Shown here one piece after another: positions 24,500-34,639 of a stretch of DNA of 64,000 nt. This DNA is from Tomocerus qinae. Lineage: Eukaryota; Arthropoda; Collembola; Entomobryomorpha; Tomoceridae. Both the position numbers and the translations under genes were made by a program. Every line of letters starts with the position of its first letter. The stretch's first letter is position 1. Location: the NCBI GenBank assembly GCA_020055645.1, contig CM034546.1:15562001-15626000 (forward strand), written 5' to 3'. The notes under the pieces were generated by a model, which was not told the origin of the DNA, ran no database searches, and saw only the letters and a program-made list of their open reading frames with translations.

Positions 24500-26830
24500 C
24501 AAGATTCATTCTCAAACATTATGAACAGAATAATCATGACAATGCTTTACCCTAGTAAGCTATTAGTGCGATTATTGATGTAATTTATATGCCACAAAAA
24601 TCTTTGCATTTTAGGTTCATAATTGTCACGTATCTCAAACTACTTAATTGTAATTATAAGTCAAATTTTGAATTAGCTTCCTCGTTTTTTGAATCCTTGC
24701 AAAATACCCGTGGGTGAAAAGTGCTCCTTATAATTATATTTGTAGTCGATAAATATTACTTTAATATTTTAGTTGCTTTAAATTAAACAAAAAGTAATCA
24801 ACATTCGTTAGGTTTTTATTGATCAGTTTTGAAGCTGAATTTCAAAAATTTAATATTTTCTCTTGATTTCCTTCTTCATATATGAAGTAATGTGCAAGAA
24901 TATTTATTTCAAGATACGTAATTTACTTATTTTTGCTTGTATTTCATCAAAAAACTTTGTTAGCTGCGCTGATATGATAGCGCCAAATACGCCTGTAAGA
25001 CATTTGAAAGCATTTACCAAGATGCACCTGAAGGGCGCGGGTTGTTAAATGGCTATTGTTGGCCAGGATACTTAAATTAGTTGAAGGAAATCTGGTAACC
25101 ATGTATGCTAAGTATATGTTTGCATGTCAAAAATCTCAAGGAATTATTAAATAATTAGGTTTTACCAAAGTGGTTGCTATTGTTAATTTGGACTTTTGCC
25201 TTCTCAAGTGAGGAAAATCCTGAGTTGGTTCTGAAAGCGTCGAAATATCTTACGGGACGCAAACAGCCTCTTCCACAGAGAGGAGTAAGGTATCTATGGC
25301 AACTCAACCACCTTGATCAGAGCAATCCCATTTAGAACACTTTGGATCCTTATGGGCGAGGTTGTTTACGTCCCGTAGGATATATCTACGCTGTCACAAC
25401 CAACTCCGGATTTTTCTCACTTGTGAAAGCAAAAGTCCAAATTAACAATATCAACCATTTTGGGCTTTACAATATTTGATGCTTATGTATGTTTTAATTA
25501 TATAATCATAGTGAATACATTTTTAAGCTGTGCTACATACTTCCAAGTTTGGCATAATTTCGCGAAATCCCAAGTTTTTAAATTATAAATTTTATTATGA
25601 CAATATCGTACCTTTATAAGCCTTAAATCAATGATCAATCGATTTCAAAGCTGGGCTACATAAACTGCGTTGCGTAAATTTTTTAAATATGAAGGGAGTA
25701 AATTATAATCATGACAAGGATTATAAAGTCGTAAACTTCCAAAACATAATCATGATGAATTGGTGGAAATATTTGTACCTAATCTACGTTTATTATAAAC
25801 AATTTCTCAATTTTCTGATGTAAAAATAACAATTATTCCAAACAAACGTTTTATTCTTAAGCCACAAATCCATAACTTATGACCAAGGGATTTAAATATA
25901 GTCACCCAACACCTAGGAAAATCATTTCGTGATATTTTAATCCTACAAACTGAATTGCCATTAATTTACTCGTGAACCATCAAAATAATAAGAACGAATG
26001 ATGCATTGATTGATAAAGTGCTATTATGTAAAAAAATAAATGTTTGTCTGTCGTTGTAAATACCGAAGTGTTAAATTATAATCAGTTATGATATGAGTTA
26101 TGACTATATTTTACACTTAAACCATTTTCCCAATAATCATGGATAATCAATGTAAACCAAATACTCAACAAACCGAGGTATTGCGTTGGGCATTAAGTCC
26201 AATCTAATCGTCCTAACAATTTATACTTTGACAAAGCTGATTCACTATATCCATTATCAAGATCAATAGAAGCAGCAGTCATCCTACAAATCCATTTATT
26301 GCCTAAATCTAGAATATCTTAAAGGACTAAATTTGCACTCATGAAAATAGTTTTACTTACAAGCCTTTAAAACATTCATCAATCATCAGGGTATGAACTG
26401 TCATGAACGTCATAATTTAAATGCCAGTTTAACGGTAGCATATTATGATTAATCCCAATAATATGTATATCAGTTAATTTTCTGTGAAGTCCGAATCTTA
26501 AATCCAATAATCATGACTGATTGGGGTATTTGGTTAAATGCGATACTGGATATGCAGGAATCCATGAATTGTAAAAGTTTCAATGGATCAAGTTACGCTC
26601 GTTACAACGTTATGCGTTATTTATGGCCTGGTCATGTTCAGGGGCCACATTAATTTAAATTATAATATACAACTTAGACCAATTCCACACTAAAATGATT
26701 ACTGAAAACCCCCCTATCCTTTCCTTATGTAGTACAAACATCAGCAGAATTCTTGAATTTTATTTTCACTGGCAAGCATTTAATCTGACCTAAAAAATTG
26801 CATGCATTTTAACAAACATTTCTAGCATTT
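24500..26830. repeat. Degenerate AATCATGA-rich repeat block 3
   Basis: Longest block of the family. The left part is colinear with 14930 onward, and the part from 25080 with 10300 onward. It is interrupted by the foldback element at 25166-25465. No gene is seen through 27382 other than small mobile elements. Confidence 0.75.
25166..25465. mobile_element. 300-bp MITE with ~100-bp terminal inverted repeats
   Basis: The left end CCAAAGTGGTTGCTATTG and the right end, read in reverse as CCAAAATGGTTGATATTG, pair over about 100 bases, including GTTAATTTGGACTTTTGC and TACGGGACG. TTTAC flanks both sides (25161-25165 and 25466-25470), a likely 5-bp target duplication. The paralogous repeat block at about 10385-10405 lacks the insert, giving an empty site. 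Non-autonomous DNA element of unassigned superfamily. Confidence 0.88.
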
Positions 26831-26958
26831 TATTATTAATCCTACCCTTGGAAGAGTGTATTTGAAAAGAAAATTTTTGATAAATAATAAACGGTAAGGT
26901 GCTCTCTGTTACATGGAAAATCTCTAGAACAAATGTAAGAGGACTTCTAAAAACGGAT

Positions 26959-27044
26959 CAGGGCATGAAAAATCCAAAAACCCGGGTTTTTGGGTTGAGT
27001 TTTTCCTAACGAAAAGAAAAAACCCATGGGTTTTTCATGCCCTG
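26959..27044. mobile_element. 86-bp hAT-type MITE with 8-bp target duplication
   Basis: Begins CAGGGCATGAAAAA and ends TTTTTCATGCCCTG, a perfect 14-base inverted repeat. It is flanked on both sides by AAACGGAT (26951-26958 and 27045-27052). CAGGG ends plus an 8-bp duplication are typical of the hAT superfamily. The interior is dominated by CCC/GGG with A/T runs. No coding capacity. Confidence 0.9.
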
Positions 27045-27382
27045 AAACGGATTGATTACAGAGAGGCCTATAATGCGGTTTATTGTACGACGAATGAATG
27101 ATCAAAATTTAATCAACAATGACGATGACTCATCAATACATGATATTTTAGAAAAAATATGCAGAATAGTATACCAAATCCACAATAACCATTGTCGCAA
27201 AAGCTCGCTGTTATTAGTTTCATTAGTCCCTAACATTTCGTATAACTTTATCTTAAATCCTGCAATGTGATAATCTAGTTATTGGAAACTAAATCTGTCA
27301 TGATTAAATTAAATTTACGTTTATTACATTTATAAATTTCTTAATTTTTTATTTCAAAAACGAATTGGATTTGCCATGGTAA

Positions 27383-30300
27383 TCACCTACACATATGGAG
27401 AAATCCTAGGTAGCCCATCAAATAACTGGTTGAAATGATAAAGCTTTGAGAAGTTCCGGATTGTGACTGTTCAGCGGCCAGAGTTGTCGATACTTCCGTT
27501 AATACTGTCGTTCTATTTTCAACTAGTGAAGTCGTTTCATCGCTCTTGAATGTAGATGTTCCATTTTCTATCAGTATTGTGGTAATATCTTCGGCAAATT
27601 CAGTGGTTTCATCTTCCGTAAATGTAGTGGTCTCATCTTCGGTAAATGCAGTGGACTCATCTTCGGTAAATGCAGTGGTCTCATCTTCAGTAAATGCAGT
27701 GGTCTCATCTTTGGTGAATGCAGTGGTCCCATCTTTGGTAAATGCAGTGGTCTCATCTTCGGTAAATGCAGTGGTCTCATCTTCGGTAAGTGCAGTGGTC
27801 TTATCTTCAGTAAATGCAGTGGTCTCATCTTCAGTAAATGCAGTAGTTAATGTTATTGTAGTGCTCGGCTTAATTAATTCTGTGCTCGGCTCAATTGTTT
27901 CTGTGCTCGGCTCAATTGTTTCTGTGCTCGGCTCAATTGTTTCTGTGCTTGGCTCAATTGTTTCTGTGCCCGGCTCAATTGTTTCTGTGCTTGGCTCAAT
28001 AGTTTCTGTGCTTGGCTCAATAGTTGCAGTGCTCGGCTCAATAGTTGCAGTGCTCGGCTCAATAGTTTCTGTGCTCGGGCCAACATTTTCTGTGCTCGGC
28101 CTAACACTTTCTGTGCTCGGCCTAACACTTTCTGTGCTCAGCTCAATTGTTTCTGTGCTCGGCTCAATCGTTTCTTTGCTTGGCTCAATGTTTTCTGTGC
28201 TTGGCTCAATTGTTTCTGTGCTTGGCTCAATAGTTTCTGTGCTCGGCTCAATTGTTTCTGTGCTTGGCTCAATTGTTTCTGTGCTCGGCTCAATTGTTCC
28301 TGTGGTCGGCTCAATTGTTTCTGTGCTCGGCTCAATTGTTTCTGTGCTTGGCTCAATTGTTTCTGTGCTCGGCTCAATTGTTCCTGTGGTCGGCTCAATT
28401 GTTTCTGTACTCGGCTCAATTGTTTCTGTACTCGGCTCAATTGTTTCTGTGCTTGGCTCAATTGTTTCTGTGCTTGGCTCGATAGTTTCGGTGCTCGGTT
28501 CAATTGTTTCTGTGCTTGGCTCAATTGTTTCTGTGCTCGGTTCAGGATTTGTGAAGACAGTGGTCTCAACTTCGGTAACTGCAGTGGTCTCAAATTCGGT
28601 AACTGCAGTGGTCTCAACTTCGGTAACTGCAGTGGTCTCATCTTCGGTAACTGCAGTGGTCTCATCTCCGGTAACTGCAGTGGTCTCATCTTCGGTAACT
28701 GCAGTGGTGTCATCTTCGGTAACTGCAGTGGTCTCAACTTCGGTAACTGCAGTGGTCTCATCTTCGGTGACTGCAGTGGTCTCATCTTCGGTAACAGCAG
28801 TGGTCTCATCTTCGGTAACTGCAGTGGTCTCATCTCCGGTAACTGCAGTGGTCTCATCTTCGGTAACTGCAGTGGTGTCATCTTCGGTAACTGCAGTGGT
28901 CTCATCTTCGGTAACTGCAGTGGTCTCATCTTCGGTAAATGCAGTGGTCTCATCTTCGGTAAATGCTGTAGTTTCATCTGTTTCATCAGTTAAAGTAATA
29001 GGGGAAATAGTAGATGTACTTGCTTCCGTTGGGTCGAAAGTGAAGTTTGCATTTGATGTCGATGTTTCTGAAGATGTCCAACCAGGACCACTAGGACCAC
29101 CGGGTCTGCCTGGCAAACCAGGTCCAATAATAGGCCAACCTGGTAAACCTGGATAACCTGGCAAATCAGGCTCCTCTGGCTCTCCACTTTCCCCTGAATC
29201 AGAATTTCCTTCAGTTGTTGTAGTTACTGTGGTCGCATTAGTAGAAGGTGTAGTTTCGCTACTGCTTGAATATGTACTGGTAGTCATTTCGTCTTCTGTT
29301 GTGCCATCAGGGGTTGTATTTTCTGTTGTTGCATTTGAACTTTCAGTTGTTGCTGTACTCGTTTCAGTGCTCGGCTCAATAGTTTCTGTGCTCGGCTCAA
29401 TTGTTTCTGTGCTTGGCTCAATTGTTTCTGTACTCGGCTCAATTGTTTCTGTGCTCGGCTCAATTGTTTCTGTGCTTGGCTCAATTGTTTCTGTGCTTGG
29501 CTCAATTGTTTCTGTGCTTGGCTCAATTGTTTCTGTGCTTGGCTCAATTGTTTCTGTGCTCGGCTCAATTGTTTCTGTGCTCGGCTCAATTGTTTCTGTG
29601 CTTGGCTCAATTGTTTCTTTGCTTGGCTCAATTGTTTCTATACTCGGCTCAATTGTTTCTGTGCTTGGCTCAATTGTTTCTGTGCTCGGCTCAATTGTTT
29701 CTGTGCTTGGCTCAATTGTTTCTGTGCTTGGCTCAATTGTTTCTGTGCTTGGCTCAATTGTTTCTGTGCTCGGCTCAATTGTTTCTGTACTCGGCTCAAT
29801 TGTTTCTGTACTTGGCTCAATTGTTTCTGTGCTTGGCTCAATTGTTTCTGTGCTTGGCTCAATTGTTTCTGTGCTCGGCTCAATTGTTTCTGTACTCGGC
29901 TCAATTGTTTCTGTACTCGGCTCAATTGTTTCTGTGCTTGGCTCAATTGTTTCTGTGCTTGGCTCAATTGTTTCTGTGCTCGGCTCAATTGTTTCTGTAC
30001 TCGGCTCAATTGTTTCTGTGCTTGGCTCAATTGTTTCTGTGCTTGGCTCAATTGTTTCTGTGCTCGGCTCAATTGTTTCTGTACTCGGCTCAATTGTTTC
30101 TGTGCTTGGCTCAATTGTTTCTGTGCTTGGCTCAATTGTTTCTGTGCTCGGCTCAATTGTTTCTGTGCTTGGCTCAATTGTTTCTGTGCTTGGCTCAATT
30201 GTTTCTGTGCTCGGCTCAATTGTTTCTGTGCTTGGCTCAATTGTTTCTGTGCTCGGCTCAATTGTTTCTGTACTCGGCTCAATTGTTTCTGTGCTGGGCT

Positions 30301-30907
30301 CAATTGTTTCTGTGCTTGGCTCAATTGTTTCTGTGCTTGGCTCAATTGTTTCTGTGCTCGGCTCAATTGTTTCTGTACTCGGCTCAATTGTTTCTGTACT
30401 CGGCTCAATTGTTTCTGTACTCGGCTCAATTGTTTCTGTACTCGGCTCAATTGTTTCTGTACTCGGCTCAATTGTTTCTGTACTCGGCTCAATTGTTTCT
30501 GTGCTCGGCTCAATTGTTTCTGTACTCGGCTCAATTGTTTCTGTACTCGGCTCAATTGTTTCTGTGCTCGGTTCAGGATTTGTGAAGATAGTGGTCTCAA
30601 CTTCGGTAACTGCAGTGGTCACAACTTCGGTAACTGCAGTGGTCTCATCTTCGGTAAATGCAGTAGTCTCATCTTCGGTAACTGCAGTGGTCTCATCTTC
30701 GGTAAATGCAGTGGTATCATCTTCGGTAAATGCAGTGGTTTCATTTTCGGTAAATGCTGTAGTTTCATCAGTTTTATCAGTTAAAGTAATAGGGGAAATA
30801 GTAGAGGTACTTGCTTCCGTTGGGTCGAAAGTGAAGTTTGCATTTGATGTCGATGTTTCTGAAGATGTCCAACCAGGACCACTAGGACCACCGGGTCTGC
30901 CTGGCAA
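27383..30907 (-). CDS. Giant mucin-like repeat protein region (collagen-like + Thr/Ser/Glu repeats)
   Basis: An open frame of 1174 residues in low-complexity modules: a collagen-like GPGLPGRPGGPSGPGW segment; a linker TSNANFTFDPTEAST; 8-residue repeats of the TTAVTEDE type; then dozens of 7-residue PSTETIE repeats. The whole set occurs twice in tandem. The C-terminus is about 20 hydrophobic residues ending LMGYLGFLHMCR, resembling a GPI-anchor signal or membrane end. The Thr/Ser density implies heavy O-glycosylation. There is no signal peptide of its own. It lies directly downstream of, and on the same strand as, the natterin-like gene at 31154-33023, whose tail is of the same type, so the two belong to one locus. 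I do not model them as one protein. The displayed start is only the first possible start codon in the open frame and is probably not a true start. Confidence 0.7.
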   Translation of the reverse strand: MPGRPGGPSGPGWTSSETSTSNANFTFDPTEASTSTISPITLTDKTDETTAFTENETTAFTEDDTTAFTEDETTAVTEDETTAFTEDETTAVTEVVTTAVTEVETTIFTNPEPSTETIEPSTETIEPSTETIEPSTETIEPSTETIEPSTETIEPSTETIEPSTETIEPSTETIEPSTETIEPSTETIEPSTETIEPSTETIEPSTETIEPSTETIEPSTETIEPSTETIEPSTETIEPSTETIEPSTETIEPSTETIEPSTETIEPSTETIEPSTETIEPSTETIEPSTETIEPSTETIEPSTETIEPSTETIEPSTETIEPSTETIEPSTETIEPSTETIEPSTETIEPSTETIEPSTETIEPSTETIEPSTETIEPSTETIEPSTETIEPSTETIEPSTETIEPSTETIEPSTETIEPSIETIEPSKETIEPSTETIEPSTETIEPSTETIEPSTETIEPSTETIEPSTETIEPSTETIEPSTETIEPSTETIEPSTETIEPSTETIEPSTETSTATTESSNATTENTTPDGTTEDEMTTSTYSSSSETTPSTNATTVTTTTEGNSDSGESGEPEEPDLPGYPGLPGWPIIGPGLPGRPGGPSGPGWTSSETSTSNANFTFDPTEASTSTISPITLTDETDETTAFTEDETTAFTEDETTAVTEDETTAVTEDDTTAVTEDETTAVTGDETTAVTEDETTAVTEDETTAVTEDETTAVTEVETTAVTEDDTTAVTEDETTAVTGDETTAVTEDETTAVTEVETTAVTEFETTAVTEVETTVFTNPEPSTETIEPSTETIEPSTETIEPSTETIEPSTETIEPSTETIEPSTETIEPTTGTIEPSTETIEPSTETIEPSTETIEPTTGTIEPSTETIEPSTETIEPSTETIEPSTETIEPSTENIEPSKETIEPSTETIELSTESVRPSTESVRPSTENVGPSTETIEPSTATIEPSTATIEPSTETIEPSTETIEPGTETIEPSTETIEPSTETIEPSTETIEPSTELIKPSTTITLTTAFTEDETTAFTEDKTTALTEDETTAFTEDETTAFTKDGTTAFTKDETTAFTEDETTAFTEDESTAFTEDETTTFTEDETTEFAEDITTILIENGTSTFKSDETTSLVENRTTVLTEVSTTLAAEQSQSGTSQSFIISTSYLMGYLGFLHMCR
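27868..28552 (-). repeat. 21-bp coding minisatellite (PSTETIE), array 1
   Basis: About 33 units of 21 bp encoding PSTETIE and variants (PTTGTIE, PSTESVR, PSTATIE). It is more diverged than the array at 29370-30575, so it is older or less homogenised. A 24-bp array encoding TTAFTEDE-type repeats lies on its left (about 27600-27840). Confidence 0.9.
28553..28985 (-). repeat. 24-bp coding minisatellite (TTAVTEDE)
   Basis: About 18 units of 24 bp. On the + strand the unit includes GTAACTGCAGTGGTCTCATC. It lies between the PSTETIE array and the collagen-like segment, and a shorter version occurs at about 30590-30770. Confidence 0.9.
29370..30575 (-). repeat. 21-bp coding minisatellite (PSTETIE), array 2
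   Basis: About 57 nearly identical units of 21 bp. On the + strand the unit includes GGCTCAATTGTTTCTGTGCT. Differences are almost all synonymous (CTT/CTC/TAC at one site), and the encoded PSTETIE is nearly invariant. Confidence 0.95.
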
Positions 30908-31149
30908 ACCAGGTCCAATAATCCAAATAGGCCAACCTGGTAAACCTGGAAACCCTGGCCCACTAGGAAATTCTGGCCAATTAGGCCCCTCATGCTCTCC
31001 ACTTTCCCCTGAATCGGAATCCCCCTCAGTTGTTGTAGTTATTTCTGTGGTATTTGTTGAAGTTTCGCCGCTTGTTGAATAATTATTGGTCGTCGTTTCA
31101 ATTTCAGTTGTGCTTCCAAAGGTTGTATTTTCTGTAGTTGTTGTTGAAC

Positions 31150-31690
31150 TTGGTTAATTTGTTGTTGAACTTGGTTCATTTGTTGTTGAACTTGGTTCAT
31201 TTGTTGTTGAACTTGGTTCAGTTGTTGTTGAACTTGGCTCATTTGTTGTTGAACTTGGTTCAGTTGTTGTTGAACTTGGCTCATTTGTTGTTGAACTTAG
31301 TTCAGTTGTTGTTGAACTTGGCTCAGTTGTTGTTGAACTTGGCTCAGTTGTTGTTGAACTTGGCTCAGTTGTTGTTGAACTTGGCTCAGTTGTTGTTGAA
31401 CTTGGCTCAGTGGCTGTTGAACTTGGCTCAGTGGTTGTTGAACTTGGCTCAGTGGCTGTTGAACTTGGCTCAGTGGTTGTTGAACTTGGCTCAGTTTTTG
31501 TTGAACTTGGCTCAGTTGTTGTTGAACTTGGCTCAGTTGTTGTTGAACTTGGCTCAGTTGTTGTTGAACTTGGCTCAGTTGTTGTTGAACTTGGCTCAGT
31601 TGTTGTTGAACTTGGCTCAGTTGTTGTTGAATTTGGCTCAGTTGTTGTTGAACTTGGCTCAGTTGTTGTTGAACTTGGCTCAGTTGTTGT
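31150..31690 (-). repeat. 21-bp coding minisatellite (EPSSTTT)
   Basis: About 25 tandem units. On the + strand the unit includes GGCTCAGTTGTTGTTGAACT. Variants TTN, TAT and TKT occur toward one end. The broken paralogue at 21993-23577 has only a few such units, so the array expanded after the duplication. Confidence 0.93.
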
Positions 31691-33023
31691 TGAACTCGGT
31701 ACAATCGTCGTTGGTCTAGTTGTTGTTTCCACACCCTTAAAACATCCGTCTGGGTCGTCTAATGTTGCTACAATGAAATTTGTGCTCAATGCTAATGATC
31801 CACTAAAAGTGCCCTCTACCGGTATAACGACATAGTCATTTTCAATGTATCCTCCTGTTATGCCGTCTTCAGCCAGGATTCTTAGGATTTCTTCAGGTGA
31901 TATTCCACCACCATAATATTTTGCTTTTGCGGTGTAATTAGTGACAAAGTCATTTTTCATAGTGATTACTGAACATGCTCGTACGGAGATATACGGCGGT
32001 ACAATGATTTCTTTTGTGACAGTTACATCTGTTTGCTTGACATTAACCAAGGAAGTGATTTCCGTGTGTGACACTGTGGTTGTCGTCGTTTCAATTTTGG
32101 TTTTGAGAAACTTTCTTGTTTTAATAGTTTCTGTGTAAGTAGATGTCCAGGTTTCACTAACGGTAAAGTTTGTAGTTTCCCTCACCATTTTACGGTGTGA
32201 TAAACTTTGGTTTACAAACGTATTGCCGTTGTTAATGATCTCGTCTTCTCCGATGACATCTAAATCCCCTGCAAATAAATCATTTTCGAATTCTATGTCA
32301 TAGATTTCTAAAGTTAAGCCTTTAACATAGCTTTCTAAGTAAAAATAATTCTCAGAAAATTCTTCCATCCCATAACACGGATCAACAGCTGTAGAAATAG
32401 ATCCAGTATTTAGATAAATTGTTCCGAATTGCCATTTATCTTCTGTTTGTACTTTTCCTACAGCAGCAAAAAATGTTGGAATTGACGAAGCTATCGGTAC
32501 AACGAATTTTTTATTGGGAACCAGCTTCCAGGAAAGTATACAGTTATACGGATTTGTAAGGACTTCGAAACTTGTAAGTGATGATGGATATTCATCAACA
32601 TCATAATTTGCAAACACCGCTTTATCCTCAGTTGGATCATATGTGCCAATGGAATAGAATTCTTCACCGAAATTAGCTCTGGCAATATACGTAATCCGAA
32701 CAACGTCATCTAAGTTCGTAACATAATATAATTTACCTTAATTTAAATAAATAATGTGCATGTTTTTGTATTCACTGCAACGAACGCAACGCTAAACACG
32801 CAAATATAGTTTCTCTAATTAAAGATTTTAATTTAATGAAATTTTTTTATTTACCTATTTTATTTGAAACCGAAATCGAATGTGGAGGAAGATTTTCTCC
32901 TGTGTTGGTCTCCTTCCAGATCATTTTGCATGGAAGCGATTTGTCGGATTTTGGAGTTATTGATATACAGCTTCGTATACACAATAAGAAGGCAATGCAT
33001 TTGACGATATAAAAAGTAAACAT
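31154..33023 (-). CDS. Natterin-like secreted protein with Thr/Ser-rich (EPSSTTT) tail
   Basis: Exon 1 is 32855-33023. Exon 2 begins at 32709, with a 145-bp GT-AG intron in phase 1. Exon 1 encodes a signal peptide and the DM9 start LPCKMIWKE. Exon 2 opens DDVVRITYIARANFGEEF and continues through FEVLTNPYNC into the second DM9 repeat. The aerolysin-type half contains IINNGNTFVNQSLSHRKM, a Thr-rich stretch (KTKIETTTTTVSHTE) where the membrane hairpin is expected, then VRACSVITMKNDFVTNYTAK. After CFKGVET the protein changes to about 25 copies of EPSSTTT (31150-31690, 21 bp each). This is a membrane-acting domain carried on a mucin-like stalk, unlike the other natterin-like genes here. The mucin-like frame at 27383-30907 follows in the same orientation. 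A broken paralogue lies at 21993-23577. Confidence 0.78.
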
Positions 33024-33295
33024 TTCGCCAAATTTGAAATATAATTTTATTATTTAAAGAGCTTAAACAATGAATTGTGATGCAGCGAAGACCTTCATTC
33101 CATGAAAGTAAGTTCATTGGCGGTTAAACAAAAAAGTTAATTATTATATTATTTGAGCGGATTAGTGTATATTTATCACTAGATTAATATTTATCAGATA
33201 CAATGTTTATCTCCACCAGGGCACAAAAGTCATCATTAAATGCATCAACATATTGATATTATTTTATTGGCCTTTTTAAACGCTCCAAACATCTG

Positions 33296-33470
33296 GACGC
33301 TAAGAATGATATGTGCTACTCTACATTGAATTGATGGAATACATTGAAAGGGATGCCTCATGAAAGAAATAATGTTTGTGCCGGCAGAATGAATGCTAAA
33401 TTTACATAATATAGGTAATAACAAGCACCCAATTCGAATAACGTTTGAATGGACTACAAAAAAGTGCCCG
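33296..33470 (+). pseudogene. DNase II relic fragment
   Basis: It aligns with 13483-13620 of the DNase II second exon (TGCTACTCTACATTGAATTG, then TTGAAAGGGATGCCTC and AATGTTTGTGCC). The first exon and both catalytic HxK regions are absent, and the frame is disrupted, so it cannot encode an enzyme. Upstream sequence back to the natterin-like first exon is colinear with 12082-12345, so it derives from the same cassette by a deletion of over 1 kb. Confidence 0.8.
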
Positions 33471-33529
33471 AACCTATACCAATCTAGCGTTTTATATTGT
33501 ATGAAACTGGGGTGTTTTAAAATCGGCAT

Positions 33530-33725
33530 GACCAATAATGTCTAGTTTTTGTGTTATCAATATTTTTCGGACGTAATAGCACTAAGACTTTGAGCACATT
33601 CGCTGTCTCTTGCGTTCTATAATTTTTAGACCTTGCGAATAAAAAAGACCGGATATTGGGATTTGTTTACTTATTATTATTCACAAAATATGACAATCGT
33701 GAAAATTATTTTTCTGTTTATTACA
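33530..33725 (-). repeat. Dispersed repeat R, copy 3 (inverted)
   Basis: Its reverse complement aligns with 23640-23860 and 14310-14540 (shared TATAGAACGCAA, AATATTGATAAC and TTTTTATTCGC-type segments), at lower identity than those two share. The sequence between it and 34240 shows no gene. A C-rich stretch at 34085-34185 with CAGGGTT and AACCCTG ends may be another small hAT-like relic. Confidence 0.65.
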
Positions 33726-34244
33726 ATTCTCAGGATGCCCACTTTAAAAATACCCATATTTGAAATAAAAAATGGAAACATCATTTATTAGTTCAAAGTA
33801 TAATCATTTATTTCAACAACTTTTTAAACGTAACAGATTAGAACCCCAAGTAATTTAAGAATTAGTTGCAACACAGATTTTATCGTGTAAATTATAATAT
33901 CCATTATCTTAATATACATAAAACAAATGTATAGACATCACGATACAATTACAATTATTTCATTAAAGTAGAAAAGCTATATTTTGTTTCCACATGATTA
34001 TATATTTGTTTACATTTTTGAATAGAAATGTCAGAATATTAGTATGTTTTGCTCATCTAGATGGAGCTGCACAATATTGTATGTTTTGTAAAAAACCCAA
34101 TAAACGCAGGGTTTTTTAAGTGAAGCATGGTGGGTGTTTTGCCAAAAACCCCGACCCATAAAAAGCCCGACCCACAACCCTGATTGTAACTTAAATTGTT
34201 TCATATTTCAAATATGTAAACTTAGTTTTGAAAACTAACAATTT

Positions 34245-34470
34245 TACACGTATTATTATTATTATTATTATTTACTAGGCGGTCACAGGACCCAGGTCCT
34301 GTAGTACATGGGGCTAGTGCATCTACATACAATTTTGTAAGAATTATGGATTCTAGTAGGCCAATTACGCCGGCATTCAATTGGGTTCATCCCTAATATA
34401 ATGTACCGGTCACAGGACCCAGGTCCTGTTATAAATAAAGCTAGTGGGTAGTCTGGGGCAATATTGTACG
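34245..34470 (-). mobile_element. Putative SINE/non-LTR 3' fragment with (TAA)n tail
   Basis: Read on the minus strand, the segment ends in (AAT)n, the kind of tail left by some non-LTR elements. The 22-base word GGTCACAGGACCCAGGTCCT(GT) occurs twice, at 34281 and 34408, in direct orientation 127 bp apart. No reading frame. Family unassigned. Confidence 0.4.
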
Positions 34471-34639
34471 ATGGGTAGAATGTATTTCAGATACATTGAT
34501 TTTTATGTTAATTCCAATTGACCTTTTCTTGCTTTCTTATTAGGTGGGCCAGGGCCAGAAGAGGTACAGATTTTACGCAATATTCCAAAACTTCGCCTTC
34601 GTACGGCCTTGGGTCAACTTTTTGTTTAGAAAGAGAATT

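Noticed and set aside
29229-31082. 617-residue plus-strand frame (repeats of VLGSIVS) and other long frames across 27.5-31.8 kb
   Set aside because: The 21- and 24-bp units contain no stops in several frames on both strands, so long open frames are automatic. Only the minus-strand Thr/Ser-rich frame has sensible modules, a hydrophobic end and synonymous-type variation.
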